Shown in pieces: positions 54,743 to 64,000 of a stretch of 64,000 nt of DNA. Numbering within the stretch: the first letter of the stretch is position 1; each line of letters starts with the position of its first letter. The stretch lies in contig JAPPAV010000026.1 of the NCBI GenBank assembly GCA_026705345.1, positions 25,500 to 89,499 of the forward strand, in the 5' to 3' direction. This stretch comes from Gammaproteobacteria bacterium (lineage in GTDB: Bacteria > Pseudomonadota > Gammaproteobacteria > Pseudomonadales > Azotimanducaceae). The translations under genes and the position numbers were made by a program. Below the pieces are notes generated by a model, which worked only from the letters and a program-made list of their open reading frames with translations, made no database searches and was not told the origin of the DNA.

Positions 54743-54961
54743 AACGCACGAAGTCGCCCGACGGTTCCGAGCGCACGTTCCGCGATTGGATCGGGCCGGT
54801 CAATCGAATATCGCCTCAAGTTGTGTCGTCATTTTCGGCGGGAGACCCAAGTGTCGTGTCCCACCAGTTCCTGCTACTTCAGTTCGGGGCAAGGGGTTGG
54901 GGCAAGGGCCGGAGCCACGAGGCAACGGCGTTCGTTGCGCTAGCCCCCCTGCAATCGTTGA

Positions 54962-54981
54962 TGTATTACTATGCGAATACA
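54962..54981. promoter_or_regulatory. Palindromic operator candidate upstream of the GntR gene
   Basis: TGTATT and AATACA are perfect 6-base inverted arms separated by eight bases, ending nine bases before the GntR ATG. Such a site fits autoregulation by a dimeric regulator. It overlaps the presumed promoter of the gene. Confidence 0.45.
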
Positions 54982-54990
54982 CTTGTGTCC

Positions 54991-55356
54991 ATGTACTCAC
55001 TCAACGCCGTCTCCGGCACGCCGATCTACCGACAGATCGCGGATCAGACCTGCCAGCTCGTCGCCAGCGGCCAACTGAGGCCGGACGAACATCTTCCGTC
55101 TGTCCGCGTCCTAGCGGGACAACTCGGCATTAACCCGATGACCGTTTCCAAGGCGTATTCCCTTCTCGAGCGGAACGGCATCGTCGCCCGCCGACGCGGT
55201 CTCGGCATGGTCGTCGTCGAGACCTCGATCACACCCGCCGAAACGATTCGCCCGCAAACCGTTGCTCTCGTCGAGGCCGCGCGGCGGCTCCAGCTAACCC
55301 GCAAGGAGGTCGCGGCAGCCATAGACCAAGCCTGGACAACAGACGAGGAAGGGTGA
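54991..55356 (+). CDS. Short GntR (YtrA-like) transcription regulator
   Basis: This 121-residue protein has the GntR winged helix (PIYRQIADQTCQLVASGQLR, LPSVRVLAGQLGINPMTVSK) and only a short tail, as in the YtrA subfamily. YtrA-type regulators usually sit next to ABC transporter genes; none is next to this one. ATG 54991 is chosen; GTG 54985 is possible. The gene ends 186 bases before the ftsZ stop, so the two converge. Confidence 0.83.
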   Translation: MYSLNAVSGTPIYRQIADQTCQLVASGQLRPDEHLPSVRVLAGQLGINPMTVSKAYSLLERNGIVARRRGLGMVVVETSITPAETIRPQTVALVEAARRLQLTRKEVAAAIDQAWTTDEEG

Positions 55357-55542
55357 CCGATACCCCTCACCAGCGTTGTCGTTAGCTACCGCCGAATCGA
55401 CCGATCCTCCTAGACATCAGTCTCGTGGCTGCCTAGTTCGATCACAGGCCTCGTCTGCCGCCGATGGCGCGGAAGGGCGCACGTGTGGGCCACGCCAGCT
55501 CATCGGCATCAGCTCAGCGTTCTGATACTGCCTTCCGGAGCG

Positions 55543-56700
55543 CTAGTCCGCCTGTCGACGCAGGAACGCCGGGATGTCGAGGTAGTCGGGATCCGATGGC
55601 GCCGTCCTCGTCGGCGCCTCATCGTTGGTGGGGTTGTTGCGCATTACGGTGGGACGATCCAGGTCCCGGTAGTTGGTCACGCCGATCGGATTGCGCACGG
55701 AAGTCGATGTGTCCGCGGATTCCGACTTGGCGCTGCCGAGGCCGGTCGCCACGACCGTGATCCGCATCTCCTCGCCGAGCGTCTCGTCGCTCACGGTGCC
55801 AATCACGACGGTTGCTCCTTTCGAGGCCAGGTCGCGGACCGAATTCCCGATGTCCTGGAACTCGCGGATGCCGACGCTCGGGGCTGTCGTGATGTTCACC
55901 ACGACGCCTCTCGCGCCGCGCAGGTCGACGTCCTCCAAGAGCGGGCTGTTGACAGCCTCTTCGATGGCGTCGCGAGCGCGATTGTCACCGGATGCCTGAC
56001 CGGTACCCATGATCGCCATGCCTCGCTCCGACATGACCGTACGGACGTCCGCGAAGTCGACGTTGATGCGGCCCGGCCTGATGATGATGTCCGAGATTCC
56101 TCTGACGGCGCCCAGCAGGACGTCGTCCACCGCCGCGAATGCCTGGTCCATCGTGGCATCGTCGTCGAATACCGATGGCAGTCGGTCGTTGGATATGGCG
56201 ATCACGGAGTCGACATGCTGTGTCAGCTCCACGATGCCCTGTTCCGCGACCTTCGTGCGGTTTTCGAACTCGAACGGTTTGGTCACCACCGCCACGGCCA
56301 ACGCGCCGATCTCCTTGGCGACCTCGGCCACGACCGGTGCCGCGCCGGTTCCGGTACCGCCGCCCATGCCCGCGGTGATGAACACCATGTCGGCCCCGGC
56401 CAGCACGTCGTGAATTCTGTCGCGATCCTCGATGGCCGATTGGCGTCCCACTTCCGGGCTTGTTCCTGCTCCGAGACCCTTGGTGATTTCGGCACCCAAC
56501 TGAAGCGTCGTCGGCCCCTGAAGGGTGCCGAGCGCCTGCGAGTCCGTATTGGCGGCGACGAAGTCGACGCCCTTCACACCGCTCGCGATCATGTGCTTCA
56601 CGGCGTTGCCGCCCCCGCCACCCACGCCGATCACCTTGATCACTGCGCTGCGCGTCGGACTGTCGACCAGCTCGAATGGCATATCCGTCGTCGTAGTCAT
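55543..56700 (-). CDS. ftsZ: Cell division protein FtsZ
   Basis: This 385-residue tubulin-like GTPase builds the division ring. It has the N-terminal GGGGGNAVKHM, tubulin signature GMGGGTGTGAAPVVAE and the C-terminal tail LDIPAFLRRQ that binds FtsA. ATG 56700 follows AGGA; an in-frame GTG lies two codons upstream. It is separated from ftsA by 133 bases. Confidence 0.97.
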   Translation of the reverse strand: MTTTTDMPFELVDSPTRSAVIKVIGVGGGGGNAVKHMIASGVKGVDFVAANTDSQALGTLQGPTTLQLGAEITKGLGAGTSPEVGRQSAIEDRDRIHDVLAGADMVFITAGMGGGTGTGAAPVVAEVAKEIGALAVAVVTKPFEFENRTKVAEQGIVELTQHVDSVIAISNDRLPSVFDDDATMDQAFAAVDDVLLGAVRGISDIIIRPGRINVDFADVRTVMSERGMAIMGTGQASGDNRARDAIEEAVNSPLLEDVDLRGARGVVVNITTAPSVGIREFQDIGNSVRDLASKGATVVIGTVSDETLGEEMRITVVATGLGSAKSESADTSTSVRNPIGVTNYRDLDRPTVMRNNPTNDEAPTRTAPSDPDYLDIPAFLRRQAD

Positions 56701-56833
56701 TTCCACATCCTTGTCAAATGATTTTCAAACCCGAGTGTCATCGCTGCGGACTTCCCCGCGGCAAGAGGCCGCACCCGGGTCAAGTTTTCGATGCCGTGTT
56801 GTCACCATCACTCGTCCCAGCCGGGTGCCTCCG

Positions 56834-58057
56834 CTAGAGGTCATTGAACCACGACCTCAATCGCGCGAATGCGCCGCTCTTGTTCGTCTTGCGACCACGG
56901 CGGCCACTCTCCTTTTCCTGCTCCATTCCATACATCAGCAAACCGACGCCCGTCGAGTAGATCGGGTTGCTGACAATGTCTGCGATGCCGGCGATCCGCT
57001 TCGGCGCCGCGACGTCCACCGGCATGTGAAACACCTCTTCGGCCAGTTCCACGACGCCTTCCATCTTCGACGAGCCGCCCGTCAAAACCACGCCCGAGGC
57101 GACCATCTCCGTGTTGCCGCTACGGTTGAGTTCCCCCTGAACGAGGGTGAACAGTTCCTCGTAGCGGGGCTCCACCACCTCGGCGAGCGCTTGACGGGAC
57201 AGTTCCCGCGGTGGCCGGCCCCCGGCGCCGGGAACCTGTATGGTCTCCTCCGCCCGGGCGAGTTGGGCCAGCGCGCAGGCGTACTTGATCTTGATCTCCT
57301 CGGCGTGCTGCGTCGGCGTCCTGAGCGCCATCGCGATGTCGTTGGTCACCTGATCGCCGGCGATGGGAATGACCGCCGTGTGGCATATCGCCCCGTTCGT
57401 GAACACCGCAATGTCGGTCGTGCCGCCACCTATGTCCACGAGGCAGACGCCGAGGTCCCGCTCGTCGTCGGTAAGCACGGACATGCTCGAAGCCAATTGT
57501 TCGAGAATGATGTCGTTGACCAGGAGTCCGCAGCGTTCGATGCACTTCTCGATGTTCTGCGCGGCATTTACCGCGCAGGTGATGAGATGCACCTTTGCCT
57601 CCAAGCGCACGCCCGACATCCCTAGCGGTTCCTTGACGCCCTCCTGGTCGTCGACCAGGAACTGCTGGCGGAGCGTGTGCAGCACCTTCTGATCCGCGGG
57701 AATCGCGACCGCCTGCGCCGCGTCGAGCACGCGGTCCACGTCCTGCTCGTACACCTCGCGATCGCGTATCGCGACGATGCCGTGCGAGTTGATGCCACGG
57801 ATATGGCTGCCGGCGATTCCCGCGTAGACCGAGTCGATCTCGCAACCCGCCATCAGTTCCGCCTCCTCGACGGCTCGCTTGATGGCTTCAACCGTGGACT
57901 CGATATTGACGACGACACCTTTTCTGAGTCCCCGCGAATGATGGGAACCGATGCCGATCACTTCGAGATCGCCGGATGCCGATACCTCGCCAACGATCGC
58001 CGCCACCTTGCTGGTGCCGATGTCCAGTCCGACGACCCGGTGCGAATCGCTGCCCAT
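56834..58057 (-). CDS. ftsA: Cell division protein FtsA
   Basis: This 407-residue actin-like protein tethers FtsZ to the membrane. It shows GLDIGTSKVAAIVGE, CLVDIGGGTTDIAVF and a C-terminal amphipathic tail FARLRSWFND. The ATG at 58057 lies four bases after the ftsQ stop. A longer open frame reaching to 58414 is the ftsQ gene in another frame. Confidence 0.96.
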   Translation of the reverse strand: MGSDSHRVVGLDIGTSKVAAIVGEVSASGDLEVIGIGSHHSRGLRKGVVVNIESTVEAIKRAVEEAELMAGCEIDSVYAGIAGSHIRGINSHGIVAIRDREVYEQDVDRVLDAAQAVAIPADQKVLHTLRQQFLVDDQEGVKEPLGMSGVRLEAKVHLITCAVNAAQNIEKCIERCGLLVNDIILEQLASSMSVLTDDERDLGVCLVDIGGGTTDIAVFTNGAICHTAVIPIAGDQVTNDIAMALRTPTQHAEEIKIKYACALAQLARAEETIQVPGAGGRPPRELSRQALAEVVEPRYEELFTLVQGELNRSGNTEMVASGVVLTGGSSKMEGVVELAEEVFHMPVDVAAPKRIAGIADIVSNPIYSTGVGLLMYGMEQEKESGRRGRKTNKSGAFARLRSWFNDL

Positions 58058-58061
58058 CGTC

Positions 58062-58751
58062 CTAACTTCCCGAGTCCCAACGCACCGCGACACCGGTGTG
58101 ATAGCGGGCATCGACGCGAACGACGCGTTCCGACGCCTGGGCGAGTTCCCTGCCATATACCACGAGAAACCGATCGAACCGCTCCCGCAATGCGACCGAT
58201 CCGAGGACGACCTCCATCCCGTCGGCGAACGCCACCCGCCAGTTGCCGACGCCGTCCTCGTCCAATCGGACGATGGAAAGGCCCGCGGCTCGTGCCGGCG
58301 CATTGAGCAGATTGTAGATTCGCATCGTCTCCGAGCCGTCGGACAAGGAGCCCGACAGGATCGGCAGGTCCGAGTCCGGACCGTCGCCGGAGTCCGGCGG
58401 CACGGGAACGACATCGCCGCCCGTCGTCAGATATGCGTCGTCGCCCCAACCCGCGGCCAGCGTGTCCCTGACGACCGCGACATGCAGCGTATCCGGCCAA
58501 CGGCGCCGCACCAGCACCTGGCGCACCCATCCAATAGACTCGATGGCCGCCGCCACATCCTGCGCACCATGCACGCCCGGCCGGGACAAAACCGTGGCCA
58601 CGACCTCTTGCACCTGCCGGCTCTCCGGCACGGTGAGTTGCCCTTCGAGCCGCACAAGCCCGACATCGACCGTCGCCACCGCCTCGGCGAACCGGAGTCC
58701 CCCGAAACCAGCAGCGGCGACAACCGCGAGCCACACCAGTGATCTGACCAC
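58062..58751 (-). CDS. ftsQ: Cell division protein FtsQ
   Basis: This 229-residue protein has one membrane helix near the N-terminus, then a POTRA-like domain (VGLVRLEGQLTVPESRQVQ) and a beta domain ending RVDARYHTGVAVRW. It links FtsB/FtsL to the division ring. GTG 58751 is the start. No ddl gene lies between it and murC; only 90 bases separate them. Confidence 0.88.
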   Translation of the reverse strand: MVRSLVWLAVVAAAGFGGLRFAEAVATVDVGLVRLEGQLTVPESRQVQEVVATVLSRPGVHGAQDVAAAIESIGWVRQVLVRRRWPDTLHVAVVRDTLAAGWGDDAYLTTGGDVVPVPPDSGDGPDSDLPILSGSLSDGSETMRIYNLLNAPARAAGLSIVRLDEDGVGNWRVAFADGMEVVLGSVALRERFDRFLVVYGRELAQASERVVRVDARYHTGVAVRWDSGS

Positions 58752-58841
58752 CTAATCCGCCCCACTGCGGCAAAAGGCGCTCACTCGAGCTAGCCGTTGA
58801 TGCCGTCCTATCATCATCACTCGTCGAACCCCGTACCGCCG

Positions 58842-60251
58842 CTAGCCGTTCCTCAATGCCTCGGCGACCCAAGCAATGTCGCCGGCGCCCTGTACGACCA
58901 CGACGTCGCCGTCGGCCGCTACCGTCCCCAAGTGCCCCAACGCCGACTCGGGCGTCGGGACGAACGTCGGACGATGCCCGTCGGCCAATCGAATGTCACC
59001 CGCCAAGGCGGCACCGTCGGCACCGGCGATGGGAAGTTCGCCGGCCGGGTAGACCTCGGCGATGAGCAATTCGTCGCAGTCGGACAGAACATCGACGAAC
59101 TCCTCGTAGAGATCGCGCGTCCGACTATATCGATGCGGCTGGTAGACCATCACCGTGCGCCGGCCGGGCCAAATGCGGCGTACCGTGCGAACCACGTGTT
59201 CGATTTCCGTGGGGTGATGTCCGTAGTCGTCGACCAGCATCAGCGTCTTCCCCGCGAATCGGCACGCGCAGGTTGCGAACCGCCGGCTCACACCGCGGAA
59301 CCCGTCGAGTCCCGCGACAATGCCGTCATCGGCAATGCCTTCCTCGGTCGCCACGGCAACCGCCGCCAGCGCATTCTGGACGTTGTGGCATCCGGGCAGC
59401 GGCAGGGATATGCGGAGCGATTCCCGATCCGGGCGCAACGCCGTGAACGTCCATGGCCCATCACCGCCGTCGACTTCCACGGCGCGATAGTCGACGCCTT
59501 CGTTCAGACCGTAGCTGCGCGATGGTCGGCCGATTCGACCAAGCATGCCAGCGGCGAACCGATCGTCCCCGCACACCACCGCGACGCCGTAGAACGGCAG
59601 GCGCTGCGCAAACTCGACGAACGTATCGAGCAAACGTTCGAAGTCTTGATCGTAGGCATCCAGATGATCGCGGTCGATGTTGGTGATGACCGACACGATC
59701 GGTGCGAGGTGGAGGAACGACGCGTCGGACTCGTCGGCTTCGGCAATCAGGTGCGTCCCCGTTCCCAACCGGGCGTGGCCGCCGTGGTCTGCCAACGGCG
59801 CCCCGATAACGTAGGTCGGATCCAGGCCGCCCGCCTGGAAAACGCTCGCGATCAGACTAGCCGTGGTGGTCTTGCCGTGGGTTCCCGCGACGGCGATTCC
59901 CTGGCGTCGACGCATCAACTCGCCGAGCATCTCGGCGCGCGCCACCACCGGAATCCGTAGCCGATGCGCTGCCGTGACTTCCACGTTGTCGATGTTCACC
60001 GCGCTCGATACGACGACCACGTCCGCGCCAGCGACCGCCTCCGCATCATGACCATGACGAACGTTGGCACCTCGTGCCGCCAGCCGCGCGGTCGCCCCTG
60101 ACCGCTGCAGGTCGGATCCGGTAACCGCGTAGCCGTGATCGATCAGCAACTCGGCGACGCCGCACATTCCGGCGCCGCCTATGCCGACGAAGTGCGCTCG
60201 CCTGACGCCGCGCATCCCGAATACGCCGGTAGCCGGTTCAGGCGAGGGCAT
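58842..60251 (-). CDS. murC: UDP-N-acetylmuramate--L-alanine ligase
   Basis: This 469-residue enzyme adds L-alanine to UDP-MurNAc. HFVGIGGAGMCGVAELL, the P-loop AGTHGKTTT, DESDASFLHL and DYGHHPTEI are all present. ATG 60251 has AGGAG nine bases upstream and overlaps the ftsW stop by 14 bases. The murG gene that usually stands between ftsW and murC is absent here. Confidence 0.96.
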   Translation of the reverse strand: MPSPEPATGVFGMRGVRRAHFVGIGGAGMCGVAELLIDHGYAVTGSDLQRSGATARLAARGANVRHGHDAEAVAGADVVVVSSAVNIDNVEVTAAHRLRIPVVARAEMLGELMRRRQGIAVAGTHGKTTTASLIASVFQAGGLDPTYVIGAPLADHGGHARLGTGTHLIAEADESDASFLHLAPIVSVITNIDRDHLDAYDQDFERLLDTFVEFAQRLPFYGVAVVCGDDRFAAGMLGRIGRPSRSYGLNEGVDYRAVEVDGGDGPWTFTALRPDRESLRISLPLPGCHNVQNALAAVAVATEEGIADDGIVAGLDGFRGVSRRFATCACRFAGKTLMLVDDYGHHPTEIEHVVRTVRRIWPGRRTVMVYQPHRYSRTRDLYEEFVDVLSDCDELLIAEVYPAGELPIAGADGAALAGDIRLADGHRPTFVPTPESALGHLGTVAADGDVVVVQGAGDIAWVAEALRNG

Positions 60252-61482
60252 CGGCTCGACTCCTGGTACGCGGCGAAGAGTTGTCACTCGAGTCGAACGT
60301 CGATGCCGACGCCGATGCCGAATAGTTGCCATCACTCGTCGCCGTGGACTCCGCCGCCAACTCCGGAGCGGGTTCGCGGCGCGGTTTGACCACCGGACGA
60401 CGGCGTTCGTAGTTCACGCGCAACGCCAGCGCGACAAGCCCCGAACAAACCAGCAGACTGTTGCCGCCGAAGCTGACGAAGGGCAACGTCAGACCCTTCG
60501 TCGGCAGCACGCCGGTATTCACCCCGACGTTGAATACCGTTTGCATCCCGAGTAGCAGGGCGGCGCCATACGCGACCATGCCGGCAAAGACCCGGCGTTC
60601 GGCCACCGCATCCCGCCCAATCCGACAGATCCGCACGGTCAACGCCACGAGCAGCGCAAGTACCGCCACCGCGCCGACCATGCCGAGTTCCTCGGCGATC
60701 ACGGCATAGATGAAATCGTTGTGGGGAAAGGGCAGATAGAGCAGTTTCTGCACGCCCTCGCCGATGCCCAGCCCGAAGAATCCGCCGCTGCCGAACGCAA
60801 TCAGCGCCTGGGTGAGTTGGTAGCCGGTGCCGTAAGGGGTCGCCCAGGGATCGGTAAACGTCATCAGCCGCTCCACCCGATAGGGTTCGACGACGGCCAC
60901 CGCCGCCATGGCCACGCCACCAAGGACGGCCAACAGCAGGAAGTCGCGCAACCTGGCGCCACCGATGAACAGGATGCCGCCCGTCAACAGCGCTAGCAGC
61001 ACAACGCTGCCGAAGTCGGGCTGGTAGAGAATCAGCACCAGGACGACCACGACCAGGGCGACGGGCTTGAGCAGGAGTTGCCAATGCGTCGACAAGGCGT
61101 CGCCCGCCCGCGCGACGCAGCCGGCGAGATACACCACCACCAGAAACTTCGCCGCCTCCGCAGGCTGGAAGCGGATGAGGCCCAGCTCCACCCAACGCCG
61201 ACTGCCGTTGATCTCCTGGGACACCCCGGGCACCAGGACCAACGCGCACAGTACGACCGCGAGTACCAGGCAGGGCACGTGCATGACTTCCCAGACCCGA
61301 AGCGGCACGCAGGCGAGGCTAGCCAAGACGACCAGCGACCCCAGTACGTAGACGCCGTGCCTCGCCAGGTAGTAGCCCGAACCTTCCGGCTGCGACGCCG
61401 TGGCGGACGAGACCATGACAATTCCCACAACGACCAGCACCAGCCAAGCCGTCACGAGCGAGAGGTCTACTCGCGCGATCAC
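60238..61482 (-). CDS. ftsW: SEDS glycosyltransferase FtsW
   Basis: This 414-residue protein has about ten membrane helices. FQPAEAAKFLVVVYLA, the catalytic-Asp region PHNDFIYAVIAEELG and LPFVSFGGNSL are typical of the SEDS polymerases that make septal peptidoglycan. A GTG at 61482 overlaps the murD stop (GTGA). The C-terminal tail (about residues 350-414) is polar and Ser-rich. murC starts before its stop. Confidence 0.94.
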   Translation of the reverse strand: MIARVDLSLVTAWLVLVVVGIVMVSSATASQPEGSGYYLARHGVYVLGSLVVLASLACVPLRVWEVMHVPCLVLAVVLCALVLVPGVSQEINGSRRWVELGLIRFQPAEAAKFLVVVYLAGCVARAGDALSTHWQLLLKPVALVVVVLVLILYQPDFGSVVLLALLTGGILFIGGARLRDFLLLAVLGGVAMAAVAVVEPYRVERLMTFTDPWATPYGTGYQLTQALIAFGSGGFFGLGIGEGVQKLLYLPFPHNDFIYAVIAEELGMVGAVAVLALLVALTVRICRIGRDAVAERRVFAGMVAYGAALLLGMQTVFNVGVNTGVLPTKGLTLPFVSFGGNSLLVCSGLVALALRVNYERRRPVVKPRREPAPELAAESTATSDGNYSASASASTFDSSDNSSPRTRSRADALA

Positions 61483-62807
61483 GACGGCGAGACCTCCGTC
61501 GACGCCGGGCATTGCCCGTGCTCCAGCCGCTGGACTTGGGCGGCGAAGTCTTCGCCGCGTTCGCTGAAGTCGGCGTACATGTCGAAGCTGGCGCAGGCCG
61601 GCGAGAGCAGCACCGTATCCCCTGAACCCGCGGCGTCGTGCGCCGCCGCGACCGCTTCGCTCATGTCGTCAACGCGCACAGCGGGTACGACATTGCCCAA
61701 CGCCGCATCGATCTTGTCGGCGTCCCGCCCAATCAACACCAACCGGGATACATGACGGCGCACCGGGTCACGAAGCGCGTCGAAGGACGCACCCTTCGCA
61801 TCCCCGCCCGCAATCAAGACGAGGTTCTTCTCGCCGGTGCCGAGGCCGTCGAGAGCCGCCAGGCAGGCGCCCACGTTGGTCGCCTTAGAGTCGTCCACGT
61901 ACGACACGCCGTCGACCTCCGCCACGAGATACGAACGGTGAGGCAGGCCGCGGAATCCGACCAGGGCACCGATATCGATCTCGACTTCCGCCAGATGGAC
62001 AATAGCCGCCGCGGCCAACGCATTGAATTGATTGTGGCGTCCATTCAGAGCGAGGGCCTCGGCTTTCACCCGACGCCCGCCGATCACCAATTCCTCGTCC
62101 TCGATGCACCAACCCGGATCACCGTTCAACGCGATGGCGGGGACGGGGTCGTCCGGCCGGGTTCGGGGGTCGTCGGCGTTGTAGACGGCCCGTTGCACGC
62201 CACGGAAGATCCGGCGTTTGGCCTTCGCGTAGCTCGCGAGGTCCGGGTACCGGTCGAGGTGGTCGGCACTGACATTGAGCACGGCGCCAACCGCGAGTCG
62301 CGGCCGATCGAGCCGCTCCAACTGGAAGCTCGACAACTCGAGAACGTAGCCGTCCATGTCCTCACCGAGAAGATCGAGAGCCGGGGTTCCGAGGTTGCCG
62401 CCAACGCCGACATTCCGGCCCCCTGCAGCGAACAGCTTGCCGACCAGCGTCGCCACCGTGCTCTTGCCGTTCGTGCCGGTGACACCGACGACCGGGCGGT
62501 GCGCTGCCGAGAGGAACAACTCGATATCGCTCGTCACGGGAACATTCGCCGCTTTCGCCGACACGACCGCTTCATGATCCATGGCGACGCCGGGACTGAC
62601 GACGACGCGACTCGCTTCGCCGAGCGCATCGGGCCAACTCGCCGCATCGACGATGTCGACATCGGGATAGTCGCTCCGCACGGCGTCCAGGAACGGCGGC
62701 GTCTCACGGGTGTCGAACGCCAACAGGCGTTCGCGACCCGCAAGGTGCCGGATGCACGAGTATCCCGTCGCGCCCAGGCCAAGGATGATGGTGGCGGACT
62801 CGGTCAT
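61479..62807 (-). CDS. murD: UDP-N-acetylmuramoylalanine--D-glutamate ligase
   Basis: This 442-residue ligase adds D-glutamate. It has an N-terminal Rossmann-like domain ([15 protein letters not shown]), P-loop [10 protein letters not shown], and [15 protein letters not shown], then [18 protein letters not shown]. The ATG at 62807 overlaps the mraY stop by four bases. Confidence 0.96.
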   Translation of the reverse strand: MTESATIILGLGATGYSCIRHLAGRERLLAFDTRETPPFLDAVRSDYPDVDIVDAASWPDALGEASRVVVSPGVAMDHEAVVSAKAANVPVTSDIELFLSAAHRPVVGVTGTNGKSTVATLVGKLFAAGGRNVGVGGNLGTPALDLLGEDMDGYVLELSSFQLERLDRPRLAVGAVLNVSADHLDRYPDLASYAKAKRRIFRGVQRAVYNADDPRTRPDDPVPAIALNGDPGWCIEDEELVIGGRRVKAEALALNGRHNQFNALAAAAIVHLAEVEIDIGALVGFRGLPHRSYLVAEVDGVSYVDDSKATNVGACLAALDGLGTGEKNLVLIAGGDAKGASFDALRDPVRRHVSRLVLIGRDADKIDAALGNVVPAVRVDDMSEAVAAAHDAAGSGDTVLLSPACASFDMYADFSERGEDFAAQVQRLEHGQCPASTEVSPS

Positions 62808-63886
62808 CGCAGCTTCAACGTCGACAGACCGATTAGGACCAGGACCAGCGTGATGATCCACATTCGGACCGTCACCCGCGGTTCGGGCCAGCCGAGGAGT
62901 TCGAAGTGGTGATGAATGGGCGCCATCCGGAAGATGCGTTTGCCGGTGAGCCGAAAGGAGATCACCTGGACGATCACCGAAACCGCTTCGACGACGAACA
63001 ACCCGCCCATGATGAGCAACACGATTTCGTGGCGAACGACAACGGCCACGACGCCGAGCATGGCACCGAGCGCAAGCGCCCCCAGATCCCCCATGATCAC
63101 CTGCGCCGGATACGTGTTGAACCAGAGGAACCCCAGCCCGGCACCGATCAGGGCACCGCACAACACGGCGAGCTCACCGGCACCGGGAATGTAGGGAATC
63201 TGCAGATAGTCGGCGAACAGGCTGTTGCCCGCCAGGTAGGCAACGAGTCCCAGCGCCGAGGCCACCATCACCGTCGGCAGGGTGGCCAGCCCGTCCAGGC
63301 CGTCGGTAAGGTTCACCGCGTTGCTCATGAAGACGATCATGAGGTAGGTCAGAACGACGAAGCCCAATCCCAGGGGAATCACCGCCTCCTTGAAGAACGG
63401 CACGATCAACGCGGTTTCCGCCGGCGTCTCGGCGGTCGTATAGAGCACCACCGCGGCGATGAACCCGAACACCGATTGCCACAGGTACTTTCTTCCCGGC
63501 GACAGACCCCGCGAGCTCTTTTCGGTGATCTTGAGATAGTCGTCGAGCCAGCCGATACCGCCGAAGCACACGAGGACACCCAGCACGATCCACACGTACC
63601 GGTTCGCCAGGTCGCACCACAGCAGCGTCGCCGCGACAATCGACACCAGAATCAGCGCACCACCCATGGTGGGCGTACCGGCCTTCTCGAGGTGGGTCTC
63701 GGGCCCAACATCCCGGACGACCTGTCCGATCTGGTGGTGGGACAGCTTCCTGATCATCGTCGGGCCGACGAGCAGCGAGATCAGGAGCGCGGTCATCGTG
63801 CTGACCACGGTTCGGAACGTCAGGTACTGGAACACACCGAACCCGCTGACATAGTCAGCGAGATACTCGGTGAACCATAGCATCAT
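62804..63886 (-). CDS. mraY: Phospho-N-acetylmuramoyl-pentapeptide transferase
   Basis: This 360-residue inner-membrane enzyme makes lipid I from UDP-MurNAc-pentapeptide and undecaprenyl phosphate. [31 protein letters not shown], and the late [11 protein letters not shown] block are the active-site motifs. ATG 63886 has GGGGAG seven bases upstream and overlaps the stop of the preceding frame (ATGA). The length is exactly the family norm. Confidence 0.97.
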   Translation of the reverse strand: MMLWFTEYLADYVSGFGVFQYLTFRTVVSTMTALLISLLVGPTMIRKLSHHQIGQVVRDVGPETHLEKAGTPTMGGALILVSIVAATLLWCDLANRYVWIVLGVLVCFGGIGWLDDYLKITEKSSRGLSPGRKYLWQSVFGFIAAVVLYTTAETPAETALIVPFFKEAVIPLGLGFVVLTYLMIVFMSNAVNLTDGLDGLATLPTVMVASALGLVAYLAGNSLFADYLQIPYIPGAGELAVLCGALIGAGLGFLWFNTYPAQVIMGDLGALALGAMLGVVAVVVRHEIVLLIMGGLFVVEAVSVIVQVISFRLTGKRIFRMAPIHHHFELLGWPEPRVTVRMWIITLVLVLIGLSTLKLR

Positions 63887-64000
63887 GTCGGGTCTCCCCT
63901 GTACGCAGAAGCCGAGGGGCTGCGCCAGCGAACGCAACGACCGGAACCACCCGCGGGTGCCGCCAACCGCTGGTGAAGCAGTTCGGCGACAATTCCCGCA
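63883..64000 (-). CDS. murF: Probable C-terminal end of MurF, rest off the window
   Basis: On the minus strand a frame enters from the right edge and ends at TGA 63885-63883, overlapping the mraY start by four bases. The 38 residues begin [13 protein letters not shown], which fits a MurF C-terminus, followed by an unusual Gly/Ser/Arg tail. The dcw order and the coupling strongly suggest murF, but this short piece has no motif that proves it. Confidence 0.5.
   Translation of the reverse strand, partial: AGIVAELLHQRLAAPAGGSGRCVRWRSPSASAYRGDPT

Overview
The window is GC-rich bacterial chromosome, densely coded on both strands. A division and cell-wall (dcw) block in the order mraY-murD-ftsW-murC-ftsQ-ftsA-ftsZ with lpxC beyond it, a TonB/ExbB/ExbD system, two large TonB-dependent receptors and a cyanide-insensitive-type cytochrome bd oxidase all point to a Gram-negative gammaproteobacterium. 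The many CaiB-type CoA-transferases, amidohydrolases, VOC proteins, a carotenoid oxygenase and an epoxide hydrolase suggest a free-living or host-associated oligotroph that degrades varied organic compounds. I cannot name the species.

Layout. 1-4424 (minus): three translationally coupled family III CoA-transferases; the third is a two-domain protein that runs off the left edge. 4800-7750: a GH32-like hydrolase and a carotenoid oxygenase. 7783-9125: Uma2 and DUF924 proteins. 9191-10907: an amidohydrolase and a BamE-like lipoprotein. 11169-13712: cydA, cydB and a small DUF2474-like subunit. 13835-14679: ArsI/CadI-like and DUF4920 proteins. 14763-19538: a receptor-exbB-exbD-exbD-tonB operon. 19876-26916: an exporter, then a catabolic run (FAS1-like dehydratase, MaoC hydratase, amidohydrolase, alpha/beta hydrolase, VOC protein, acyl-CoA synthetase, secreted protein). 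26944-30565: a two-gene ABC exporter. 30697-33882: luciferase-like monooxygenase, epoxide hydrolase and Gfo/Idh/MocA oxidoreductase. 33914-39372: S9 peptidase and a second receptor separated by a clear terminator. 39656-41375: KamA-family aminomutase and tRNA-Asn. 41483-47639: coiled-coil proteins, D-aminoacylase-like enzyme, DUF1015 protein, lipoprotein and a third amidohydrolase. 47658-52601: minimal PutA, TcuA-like flavoprotein and a VOC protein. 52656-64000: lpxC, two divergent regulators, then the dcw genes, with the end of murF probably at the right edge.

The most unusual features are: (i) a family of short palindromic elements with inverted ends, five copies of which supply the stop codon of the preceding gene; (ii) a regulator that fuses a TetR DNA-binding domain to a LuxR-type helix-turn-helix, sitting with a solitary short GntR regulator between lpxC and ftsZ; (iii) a dcw cluster with no room for murG, murB or ddl; (iv) CoA-transferase modules that appear to alternate between intact and missing catalytic aspartate; and (v) a GH32-like enzyme with altered RDP and ECP motifs.

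Most genes were called by recognising family motifs in the translation. Starts were chosen from ribosome-binding sites, coupling with the upstream stop, and family length; many use GTG or TTG.
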